Below, one piece after another: positions 13,707-26,100 of a DNA stretch of 64,000 bases. This DNA comes from Nemertoderma westbladi (Eukaryota > Xenacoelomorpha > Nemertodermatida > Nemertodermatidae), in the NCBI GenBank assembly GCA_032718475.1, contig JAUCBJ010002826.1, forward strand, positions 1 to 64,000, read 5' to 3'. The position numbers and the translations under genes are program-made. How positions within the stretch are numbered: the first letter of the stretch is position 1; the number at the start of each line of letters is the position of its first letter. The notes below the pieces were generated by a model. The model was given only the letters and a program-made list of their open reading frames with translations. It was not told the origin of the DNA and did not search any database.

Positions 13707-14191
13707 ACTGTATATCTGTACACATTGATCAGTGCTTGTTGATTTAGTGCATTTAATACTGGCCAAGATTAGCAAGTAAATCACATAACAACCAATCAAA
13801 CAGAACATCCCATAACAACTTAAAGCATTTATAAAACAGGCAATATCATTGGATGTTCACAAAATGATCGCTTGGGTTTTTACTCTCAGGTACCCCTCTG
13901 TAATAGTTTCAGTTTGCTAAGGCTCCGCCTACTGCGTGGCTCGCCCTACTGCCCTACACGGACCCAGCTAGACTAGTGCTGTAGTGCAGTGCGTACCTGT
14001 AGTCGGGTCGTATCATAGTATTACAGTACAGCAGTAGGCCTACCGGTACAGCGGTACGCGGTACACTGCAGAGCTGGTACAGCAGAAGGCCTATTATCAC
14101 TGTATCATGTTTCTGAGTTATTGCATACCGCACCGGCAATAATATAAAAAATTCTGATATTGCAGTGGATAGTGAAGAATTTGTATTTATC
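13707..14191 (+). promoter_or_regulatory. Probable VPS11 promoter and 5' UTR region
   Basis: About 485 bp separates array C from the VPS11 ATG. It contains a segment near 13910-13960 (CTAAGGCTCCGCC, GTGGCTCGCC) with an inverted relative near 34135-34185, so part is dispersed repeat. GTACCG/TACCGG-rich sequence lies close to the start. No TATA box or transcription start can be fixed. The regulatory role is inferred from position. Confidence 0.35.
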
Positions 14192-17100
14192 ATGGCCTAC
14201 ATTCAATGGAGGCGTTTTAATTTTTTCGAGAAGGAAATTGTCAAAGACAATCCCGATTCTGATAAACCATTCGATCGGTTGAAGGACGTGGTGGTGACCG
14301 CAGCAACGCCATGTAAAGGTATGTTGGTGTTTGGAGATGCGGAAGGCAACATATTTCTACTCAACAAATCGTTACAGGCGAGCTGCTACAAAGCCTACGA
14401 AATACGTGTCACTCACATCGTTGCTGTCAAACAGAGAGGCATAGTAGTTACCATAGGAGACGACGAGGAAGGTATCCATCCTGTTCTTAAAGTTTGGAAT
14501 CTATTGAAACTCGACCGTTTTGAGTGTCCGACTTGTACCCGAATCTATAGATGTTCGAGCGGATCTTCTAAAATCTGCCCCGTATCCACTCTCGCTGTAC
14601 ACGACGACTGTTCCATGATGGCTATAGCTTACTTAGACGGGTCGCTCAGTATCCATAAGGTGGGTATTTGTTTTAAGGTATAGGTTTAGCCTATTAAAAT
14701 CTAACTAAATCATCATGCTTCTTAAAAATTATAAAATCAATTTTTTGTATTAGCCTAGACTAAAACGTAAAACCAAGACATAAGTTCATTGAGAGTACGA
14801 GAGATGGGTGTAGTGGACTTGTCGGAGGTAGAATATAATTTAGCATCAACCGCATACAGTTTGCATGTAACTGATTGAGGCAGATTGTCAGGGAGTTAGT
14901 TGATATACAGTAAAGAACGAACAGAACGGGTCCCAATTTGGAGTCGAGCGGAATTCCGGTTCGACTGGAATTGACAGTTCCGGTTACCGGAAAACCGGAA
15001 TTATATACATTTATGTAACAAATGAGATGAATCGCATTTTTTCACAAACATCTATTTTTTCAGAAGTATAGCTGAAAATTACTCAACATTTCTTTTTATT
15101 GACTCTGTACACAGACTAATATCTCAATAACCCCTGATGTTGTGATGTCTCCAGTGCGAGTTGACAATATCTCAATGAACGAGATTGTTGGCAATGGCTA
15201 TTTACCTGAAGAAGTGTACGAAGGATTTGATACTATTACGGAGGTTATCTCCAACATGAAACGTGCTGAGACGATGCTAAATGTAACAAAACCCAAAAGG
15301 GGTTCAAAAGGTGAATCTCTAGAAAATTATCAAATTAGAACTAAAGCAATAGCCGCAGGGGTATCTTAGGGGTATCTTATACTAGTAATAGGGAGAGAAA
15401 ATTCATTGATACTGTAGTAAGTAACCAACACGAGTAGAATGTGGCTGTCGTTATAAATGTTTCAATAACTTTACGTTTGATGATCAAAATCGTATTTTTA
15501 ATGATTTTCGCTCTTAATACCATCGTCTGCTACCACATTGGACAAACCCAGTTTATTGCAAACTAATATTGTCAAAAGAAATGATAAATATAATGTTTCT
15601 GTTCCACTTCACGGTTAAAAAAAAATCCATTATTAATGGAACTTTAAAATTTATTATCATGATTTTCTAGGTAAATTTATTTCCCTTTTTAACCGCTTGT
15701 AGCAAAAGATTTAAAGCGAAAATTCAGAGCTTCAAATTTCATGCAATCTCATGAAGATTTAAAGAAAAATGGGAAGAGTGGGTGGTGTCACTCACTGAAT
15801 CATGCATGTATCATTGTATACAATATCATCTGTACAATTAACAATCATCACTTTGACTTTTTTGCCAGACATATTTAATATATTTTATAAAATTATTGGT
15901 GCCAAAAGGTCAAAGTGACCATTGACCCAGAAACCAGCTAAATATATTTTTTACAAAAAAAGTAATGTATTGAACGTATGGGAAATTATTTAATTAGTAT
16001 ACGTTCCAAAATTCAGCGTAATTCATTTGTTTTTTAAAAAGGTTAGAAAGAAAAACTCGATTATCTCAGAATATCATTTTTGCACTTTGTCTTTTCTGCC
16101 AAATCAGCGGTGATGTGTACCAAAGTGTATTAAGGCACAGTTTTACAAATTATATAATTTGGACTGGGAGTGGCATTTGATTGAAAATGGGTTGACGACA
16201 GGATCAGATAAATATTTGTTGAGAACCTGTGGACGTAACGTACAGGGGTGCACCTCACTGACGACCCGAGACAGGGGGAAACTGGACGCAAAACCCGCCT
16301 TGGCGAAGTAATATCCCGCATCAATGTTAAAGGTTCCGGTAAAATTTGTCTCATTCCGGTTCCGGGAAAAATTTAATTCCGCTCGACTCCTAGTCCCAAT
16401 ACGTTTCCCTGTGGCCTGTGGGGTTCCAGGTGGCACGTCCGATACAACATTTAAGCTGGAAGCAGCAGCCCACTAGTATTCGCTGTTTACGATTTGAGAG
16501 AAACGCCTGTATTTAAGTGATCAACTACCCACACAACTTCCCGTACCCAGTTCGCTTTGAGATGAACTTCCCATGTACTATACAGAGTCGAACGCCTTGG
16601 CAAAGTCTATGTACACATCCAGATCCACACACTGCCCTACTTCATTGGTGTAAAAAAGGTTCCACCTTGGTGTAGTGGTTGCATTGAATTCACATCTCCT
16701 GTAGGTCGTGGGTTCGATCCTCACATGGGCCAGGGCAGTTTTCGTTTCGGCACGAATGCTTTAAAGGGACCAGCCAGGGCGCATCTCTCTACCTTACATC
16801 CTTAAGTGGTAGCTAAATGAGTACTGGAGTTTCCTCTGGGGAGTAAAAAGTTCTGGGGGGACCGCACTGGGAATAAGTCGACAGACATTGTGCGTAATCC
16901 GAGGCCTAGCAACCGAAGAAAACTTTTCTATTTTACTATACTTTTCCTTAGTGCATTCAAGTAGTTGCCTTCCAGACGAGTGTCGCTTTGGGAACTCATG
17001 TTGCGCTTTGTTAATTAAGTTGTTAACCGCCAGGTAAGAGAGAACCTCATTATTGATACATGATTCTATTAACTTGCATGCGATACAGGTTAAATGATTG

Positions 17101-20100
17101 ATATTGGTCGGTAGTTATTTGGGTCAGAAGTCTTTTTTGTAGCATATGGGCATTAAGCCAGATAGAAGGAAGTCAAATGAGATTTTAAATATATCCATTA
17201 GATGGACCGCTACTGTTGAAGCCAAGATTCTGTATAGGGCAGTAGGAAACCATCAGGAGTAGTTTTCGAGGCCAAGTCTTGTATTGCTTTTTGGATTTCA
17301 GTTCTTGTAATGGAATTACCCCGGTAAATGGGACCGGCTCTGGTACTGTCCGCTAATTATATCTCCTCGGAACCAATTATCCAATTTTTTTCTTTTTTAT
17401 TGATGTTGATGTCGACTTATTCTAGGGTGACGTGACACGCGATTCCCGATTAGGAAAGGTCCACACGCTGGATCTGAACCACGCCACCATCACCGGGTTA
17501 GCCTTCAAACAGTTCGGGAAGGGGTCTGTCTTGTTTCTAACGACAACCGAATCGGTTCAGGTGGTAGATCTAACTACCTCCACTCCCAAGATGACGTCAT
17601 TGGACCGCCATGGCTGCGGTTTGAAGGCCAGTTGCCAGGCCGACCTGAGTCAGGACTTCGAGTTTGTTGTGGGTCGAGACGAGGCTGTTTATTTCTACCA
17701 TCGGGAAGGCAGAGGTCCCTGTCTGGCGGTGGAAGGAGATAAAACTAGCATACAGGTAGGTGGGGGTACCTGTCTGGTGTTGGAGGGAGGGAGGGGTCCC
17801 TGTCTGGTGGTGGAGGGAGGGGTCCCTGTCTGGTGGTGGAGGGAGGGGTCCCTGTCTGGTGGAGGGAGGGAGGAGTCCCTGTCTGGTGGAGGGAGGGAGG
17901 GGTCCCTGTCTGGTGGAGGGAGGGAGGGGTCCCTGTCTGGTGGAGGGAGGGAGGGGTCCCTGTCTGGTGGAGGGTGGGAGGGGTCCCTTTCTGGTGGTGG
18001 AGGGAGGGGTCCCTGTCTGGTGGAGGGAGGGAGGGGGTCCCTGTGTGGTGGAGGGAGGGAGGGGTCCCTGTCTGGTGGAGGGAGGGAGGGAGGGGCCCTG
18101 TCTGGTGGAGGGAGGGAGGGAGGGGTCCCTGTCTGGTGGAGGGAGGGAGGGGTCCCTGTCTGGTGGAGTGAGGGAGGGAGGGGTCCCTGTCTGGTGGAGG
18201 GAGGGAGGGGTCCCTGTCTGGTGGAGGGAGGGAGGGGTCCCTGTCTGGTGGAGGGAGGGAGGGGTCCCTGTCTGGTGGAGGGAGGGAGGGGTCCCTGTCT
18301 GGTGGAGGGAGGGAGGGGTCCCTGTCTGGCAGTGGAAGGAGATAAAACTAGCATACAGGTAGGTGGGGGTCCCTGTCTGGTGTTGGAGGGAGGGAGTGAG
18401 AGGTCCCTGTCTGGTGGAGGGGGGGAGGGGGTCCCTGTGTGGTGGTGGAGGGAGGGGTCCCTGTCTGGTGGAGGGAGGGAGGGGTCCCTGTCTGGTGGAG
18501 GGAGGGAGGGGTCCCTGTCTGGTGGAGGGAGGGAGGGGTCCCTGTCTGGTGGAGGGTGGGAGGGGTCCCTTTCTGGTGGTGGAGGGAGGGGTCCCTGTCT
18601 GGTGGAGGGAGGGAGGGGGTCCCTGTGTGGTGGTGGAGGGAGGGGTCCCTGTCTGGTGGAGGGAGGGAGGGGTCCCTGTCTGGTGGAGGGAGGGAGGGGT
18701 CCCTGTCTGGTGGAGGGAGGGAGGGGTCCCTGTCTGGTGGAGGGAGGGAGGGAGGGAGGGGTCCCTGTCTGGTGGAGGGAGGGAGGGGTCCCTGTCTGGT
18801 GGAGGGAGGGAGGGGTCCCTGTCTGGTGGTGGAGGGAGGGGGTCCCTGTCTGGTGGTGGAGGGAGGGGTCCCTGTCTGGTGGTGGAGGGAGGGGTCCCTG
18901 TCTGGTGGTGGAGAGAGGGGGTCCCTGTCTGGTGGTGGAGGGAGGGGTCCCTGTCTGGTGGTGGAGGGAGGGGTCCCTGTCTGGTGGTGGAGGGAGGGGT
19001 CCCTCTCTGGTGGTGGAGGGAGGGGTCCCTGTCTGGCGGTGGAAGGAGATAAAACTAGCATACAGGTAGGTGGGGGTCCCTGTCTGGTGTTGGAGGGAGG
19101 GAGGGAGGGGTCCCTGTCTGGTGGTGGAGGGAGGGGTCCCTGTCTGGTGGTGGAGGGAGGGGGTCCCTGTCTGGTGGTGGAGGGAGGGGTCCCTGTCTGG
19201 TGGTGGAGGGAGGGGTCCCTGTCTGGTGGTGGAGGGAGGGGTCCCTGTCTGGTAGTGGAGGGAGGGGTCCCTGTCTGGCGGTGGAAGGAGATAAAACTAG
19301 CATACAGGTAGGTGGGGGTCCCTGTCTGGTGTTGGAGGGAGGGAGGGGTCCCTGTCTGGTGGAGGGAGGGAGGGGGTCCCTGTCTGGTGGTGGAGGGAGG
19401 GGTCCCTGTCTGGTGGTGGAGGGAGGGGTCCCTGTCTGGTGGTGGAGGGAGGGGTCCCTGTCTGGTAGTGGAGGGAGGGGTCCCTGTCTGGCGGTGGAAG
19501 GAGATAAAACTAGCATACAGGTAGGTGGGGGTCCCTGTCTGGTGTTGGAGGGAGGGAGGGGTCCCTGTCTGGTGGAGGGAGGGAGGGGTCCCTGTCTGGT
19601 GTTGGAGGGAGGGAGGGGTCCCTGTCTGGTGGAGGGAGGGAGGGGGTCCCTGTGTGGTGGTGGAGGGAGGGGTCCCCGTCTGGTGGTGGAGGGAGGGGTC
19701 CCCGTCTGGTGGAGGGTGGGAGGGGTCCCTTTCTGGTGGATGGAGGGATCCCTGTCTGGTGGTGGAGGGAGGGGTCCCTGTCTGGTGGTGGAGGGAGGGG
19801 GTCCCTGTCTGGTGGTGGAGGGAGGGGTCCCTGTCTGGTAGTGGAGGGAGGGGTCCCTGTCTGGCGGTGGAAGGAGATAAAACTAGCATACAGGTAGGTG
19901 GGGGTCCCTGTCTGGTGTTGGAGGGAGGGAGGGGTCCCTGTCTGGTGGAGGGAGGGAGGGGGTCCCTGTCTGGTGGTGGAGGGAGGGGTCCCTGTCTGGT
20001 GGTGGAGGGAGGGGTCCCTGTCTGGTGGTGGAGGGAGGGGTCCCTGTCTGGTAGTGGAGGGAGGGGTCCCTGTCTGGCGGTGGAAGGAGATAAAACTAGC

Positions 20101-23100
20101 ATACAGGTAGGTGGGGGTCCCTGTCTGGTGTTGGAGGGAGGGAGGGGTCCCTGTCTGGTGGAGGGAGGCAGGGGTCCCTGTCTGGTGTTGGAGGGAGGGA
20201 GGGGTCCCTGTCTGGTGGAGGGAGGGAGGGGGTCCCTGTGTGGTGGTGGAGGGAGGGGTCCCTGTCTGGTGGTGGAGGGAGTGGTCCCCGTCTGGTGGTG
20301 GAGGGAGGGGTCCCAATGGGTCCCTGTCTGGTGGAGGGAGGGAGGGGTCCCTTTCTGGTGGTGGAGGGAGGGGTCCCTTTCTGGTGGTGGAGGGAGGGGT
20401 CCCTGTCTGGTGGTGGAGGGAGGGGGTCCCTGTCTGGTGGTGGAGGGAGGGGGTCCCTGTCTGGTGGTGGAGGGAGGGGTCCCCGTCTGGTGGTGGAGGG
20501 AGGGGTCCCTGTCTGGTGGAGGGAGGGAGGGGTCCCTTTCTGGTGGTGGAGGGAGGGGTCCCTTTCTGGTGGTGGAGGGAGGGGTCCCTGTCTGGTGGTG
20601 GAGGGAGGGGGTCCCTGTCTGGCGGTGGAGGGAGGGGTCCCTGTCTGGTAGTGGAGGGAGGGGTCCCTGTCTGGTAGTGGAGGGAGGGGTCCCTGTCTGG
20701 TAGTGGATGGAGGGGTCCCTTTCTGGTGGTGGAGGGAGGGGTCCCTGTCTGGTGGTGGAGGGAGGGGGTCCCTGTCTGGTGGTGGAGGGAGGGGTCCCTG
20801 TCTGGCGGTGGAGGGAGGGGTCCTTTCTGGTTGTGAAGGGAGGGGTCCCTGTATGATGGAGGGAGGGGGTCCCTGTCTGGCGGTGGAGGGAGGGGTCCCT
20901 GTCTGGTGGTGGTGGGAGTTTCTTTTTTCGAGGGGTTGCAAAGAAATCAGGAATATAAATAGTAAATTTTATTTAGAAAATAACCAATCAATGTATAATT
21001 GAAACTGGACTTTCGGTCTATGTAACAACTCTTTAAGTAATTGAAACTTTAAAATTAATTCGCCATCGGCGAGGATTGAATCCGCGTCTACCAATAATTA
21101 TACAAACAATAAATTATCTCTCCCCAGTGTTACCGCGGCTATCTTATAGTGATCGCCCGAGACACAAAGACTCTCCCGAGTATACGACCCGGTGTCTACA
21201 AGGAGATGTTTATCGTCTCGATCTACGACATACAACACAAATTCGTCGCCTACTCCGCACCCATGTCCGGTGTGTCCGAGGTCCTCTGTGAATGGGGCTC
21301 GCTGTATATACTAACATCGGACAACCATCTGGTACAACTGGTAGAGAAGGATACCCAGAGTAAACTAGAGTTGTTGTTTAAGAAGAATCTATACGATGTT
21401 GCTATTCAACTCGCTAAGTCTCAGCAGTTTAATCATAATGGTAAGCAGAAGCACCATGGCAATTTACTGAATAAAATTTTTTATGAGATTTTACCGTGCG
21501 GAGGGGTAAGAACAATCTTTTCGAGGCCCATGTGAAGAATACCACCAGACTTTCTGCCGTTATATTTCACTTTGCAGTTACCCCAATGTGAAGAATACCA
21601 GGTTTTCACCAAAAACACAGGTTACAGAAGGGCTGAATCAAACCAAAACAATAAAGGAATTAGTATTTGTACAGGTTATAAGAGAGAAATAAGCGCTATA
21701 AAGCACTTAATAAAGATAAAATAAAAAAAAATATAAAATCTTCATATATAAAATTCCAATAAAAAGTCGACCGAAAAGTGAAATCCTGGTATTCTTCACA
21801 TGGGCGCTTTGCGATTTATTGCTAATATAAAAGAAATAACGGAGAATATCAAAACAATAAAATGTAATAATTATGTTTTTTTAGTTATTTACTCTTATTG
21901 TTTTGGTTGTAATTTTCTAAAATCATTGTCTTCCGTTTGGCGCATTTTACCCTTTTTTAAACTAATTATCCTTTGGTTGATGCTGTCTGCTATTTTACTA
22001 CCAATTTTACCGACATTGTCTACACCATATTATTAAGCATTATTGGTTCCAAAGGTGTTTACGACGATAATTATGTCCAAAACAAAAAGTGTACATAAAT
22101 ATAAATGAATCAGAATGGTTAGAGCGTCAGACTTCCAACTCGGAGGTCACCAGTTCGATCCCACCTGGACGTCTTTGTCGACATTGCAAAAGCTGTACCC
22201 AAAAATAAGTTATAATAAAAATATAAAGGGAAATTAGTTTATTGTTTTGGTTAGATTCAAGCACTATTGTAATCTCCTCTACTAAAATGGATGTAAAATC
22301 ACACTAGGCTATAATAAACATTTTCTAAACTATCTTTTGCGCAGCTCTGGTTGACATTTACCGCCAATACGGCGACCATCTCTACTCCAAGGGCGATTAC
22401 GACGCCTCCATAACCCAATACGTAAAGACAATAGGCCGACTCGAGGCCTCCTATGTTATACGTAAATTCCTGGACTCCCAGCGGATACACAACCTAACTA
22501 TGTACTTACAGCACCTACATAGGGACGGCTGTGCCACAGAGGACCACACCACCCTGTTACTCAACTGCTACACGAAACTCAAAGACAACATCAAACTCGA
22601 TTCGTTTATAATGACAGACAGAGAGGCGGACTTCGATGTTGAGACGGGAATTAAGGTAAATACCGAACAAATATTTACTCTCTGGCTCTGCTCTTTATCA
22701 TTTCTAACTGAGTTAAATCACCGTATTTCACGCACGGGAGTCGGGAGTATTTGCAAGAAAATCATTTCCAGCGTATTACTTATAATATAACCCCATTATA
22801 TGGCATGTCTGACGCATTTGCCTGTTCCACAACCGGTTAATAGTAACACAGGTTCCTACTAATAACTCAGAATACATGGACTAGGATTCTAGTATTTATA
22901 CTACTACGACTTCGATACTAGGTCTAGGACTAGAATACTAGAACTATGATACTAGTACTAGGATACTAGGACTAGGATACTAGGACTAGGATACTAGGAC
23001 TAGGATACTAGGACTAGAATACTAGAACTAGAATACAGAACTAGGATACTAGGACTAGGATACTAGGACTAGGATACTAGGACTAGAATACTAGAACTAG

Positions 23101-26100
23101 GATACTAGAACTAACTAGGACTAGAATACTAGAACTAGGATACTAGAACTAACTAGGACTAGGATACTAGGACTAGAATACTAGAAAGGATACTAGGACT
23201 AGAATACTAGAAAGGATACTAGGACTAGAATACTAGAACTAGGCTACTAGGACTAGGATACTAGGACTAGAATACTAGAACTAGGATACTAGAACTAACT
23301 AGGACTAGAATACTAGAACTAGGATACTAGAACTAACTAGGACTAGAATACTAGAACTAGGATACTAGAACTAACCAGGACTAGGATACTAGGACTAGAA
23401 TACTAGAAAGGATACTAGGACTAGAATTATAGAACTAGGACTAGGATACTAGGACTAGGATACTAGGACTAGAATACTAGAACTAGGATACTAGAACTAA
23501 CTAGGACTAGAATACTAGAACTAGGATACTAGAACTAACTAGGACTAGAATACTAGAACTAGGATACTAGAAAGGATACTAGGACTAGGATACTAGGACT
23601 AGGATACTAGGACTAGAATACTAGAACTAGGATACTAGAACTAACTAGGACTAGAATACTAGAACTAGGATACTAGAACTAACTAGGACTAGAATACTAG
23701 AACTAGGATACTAGAACTAACTAGGACTAGAATACTAGAACTAGGATACTAGAACTAACTAGGACTAGAATACTAGAACTAGGATACTAGAACTAACTAG
23801 GACTAGGATACTAGGACTAGAATACTAGAAAGGATACTAGGACTAGAATACTAGAACTAGAATACTAGAACTAACTAGGACTAGAATACTAGAACTAGGA
23901 TACTAGAACTAACTAGTTCTAGGATACTAGGACTAGAATACTAGAAAGGATACTAGGACTAGAATACTAGAACTAGAATACTAGGACTAGGATACTAGGA
24001 CTAGAATACTAGAACTAGGATACTAGAACTAACTAGGACTAGGATACTAGGACTAGAATACTAGGACTAGGATACTAGGACTAGGATACTAGGACTAGGA
24101 TACTAGGACTAGAACTAGGATACTAGAACTAACTGGGACTAGGATATTAGAACTAACTGGGACTAGGATACTAGGACTAGGAGACTAGGACTAGAATTCT
24201 AGAACTAGGATACTAGGACTAGGATACTAGAACTAGGATACTAGAACTAACTAGGACTAGGATACTAGAACTATGATACTAGAACTAGAATACTAGGACT
24301 AGGATACTATGTTGGTTACCTTCATTTATATTACGGTAAATATTTAAATTTATTTGAAGTATGAAGTGCGAATAACCCTTTAAGTTGGACAGTAATAAAT
24401 GATCTGAAATTATTTGATTATTATTTGTTCCTACGTTTTTTCTTTAATTTATTTTAATATGGTATCCAATTCTAGGTCTGCAGACAAGCTGGTTACTACA
24501 AGCACGCGCTGTATCTGGCGGAGAAAAATCGCAAACACCATTGGTATCTAAAGATTCAACTGGAAGACCTGGGGGAGCACAGTAAAGCCTTGGAGTACAT
24601 CGGCACATTGGGGTTCTACGAAGCCGAGGATAACCTAAAGAAATACGGCAAGTTGTTAATGGGGAGTCGTCCCATGGAGACCACGAGGTTCCTCATGGCA
24701 TTGTGCACCGCCTACCGGCCCTCCGGGGTATCCATGCTCGATATCGGGGGTGTCGACCAATCAGAATCCTCGGACTTACTCGACAAATCGCGACAGAAGT
24801 TAGAGGCCGCAGACCCCGCCCATTTCATTCACATATTTATAAACAATCAGACTAGGTTGATCGAGTTTCTAGAACATATGATAGCCAATCAGACGTGTTC
24901 TAAAGTCGTCTACAACACCCTCGTCGAGCTCTACCTCCAGGAGATTGGTAGAAGTGAGTCCAAAGAAATTCTTGATAAACTTATGGATGTACTTAGGAAT
25001 CACGGAGATAAATACGACGTGGATCATTGCCTGATTCTTTGTCAACTTAACGATTGTCGCACCGCTATACTGTTTCTCTATGAGAAAGCCGCCCTGTTTA
25101 CCCAGATTCTCAACTATCATATCCAGCACTCTGATTTCGATAGCATCATAGATGTCTGCAAGAAGTACGGCACTAAAGAGCCGTCGCTGTGGTTACAGGC
25201 GCTCAATTACTTGGGTAGTAGAGAGGGCGGTTGTAAGTCCAAAATACAGGAAGTCCTCGGTCACATCGAGAAGCGGAACATCATCGCTCCGCTCGTTGTC
25301 GTACAGACGTTGGCTCGAACTACGGCGTCGTTGGCCTGCGTCAAGGAGTACCTGATTAAACAGCTGAGAGCCGACCAAGAGACAATCCGCGAGCAGGAGG
25401 GAACGATAGCGGCGAACCGGGCGGACACAGCCGTACTAACGGCTCGCAGCGGAGAGCTGGCCGGCCGAGCTACCGTATTCCAGGCCTCCAAGTGCGGCGT
25501 CTGCCAACACGTTCTAGAACTGCCCGCTGTGCACTTCCTCTGCCTTCACTCCTACCACAAGCATTGTTTCGAGGGTTACGCCGAACGCGAGTCCGAGTGC
25601 CCAGTCTGCGCGCCCGGGCACCGGGGCGTGGCGGAGGCGTTGGCCCAACTGGAGGACACCGCAGGGGTGGCCAATCAGTTCCTCAGCCGACTGAGGGTCT
25701 CCAAGGACGGCTTCGGCACCGTGGCTGAGTATTTCGGTAAGGGCTTGTTGGAGAAAGGTCTGTCTAGTAGTGGGGGTAGGGGGGTGCACACGGGTAGCAG
25801 TGGGGTGCACTCGGGTAGCAGTGGGGTGCACACGGGTAGCAGTGGGGTGCACTCGGGTAGCAGTGGGGTGCACTCAGGTAGCAGTGGGGTGCGTCCAAGG
25901 GGTACTGCTAGTGGTGTACCATCTGGTGGTTCTGGTACTAGCGTACCGGCGGGCGGTAGTCATGGCAGCGTCGCCCGGAGACCAACACCAACAACAGGTG
26001 ACACCATCGCATCCGCCATTAGTAAACCCGTAACCAAGCAACCCGCCAATAAACACAGAGTCGCGGATGTTAAAACCAACATGGCCAAGATAGACGTAGA

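Noticed and set aside
17695-20941. Many long open frames on both strands (up to about 580 codons) in VPS11 intron 2
   Set aside because: They are translations of one GC-rich minisatellite in several frames and both directions, with no domain and no codon logic. Only the end of exon 2 is real coding sequence.
22105-22170. tRNA gene candidate with good box A and box B
   Set aside because: The acceptor and anticodon stems do not pair. It fits a tRNA-derived SINE head.
25735-25742. Possible splice donor (CG|GTAAGG) in VPS11 exon 5 that could exclude the long tail
   Set aside because: The codons across it (EYFGKGLLEK) match the conserved VPS11 C-terminus, and the frame stays open for another 380 codons ending in NPF motifs. 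Not fully excluded without cDNA.
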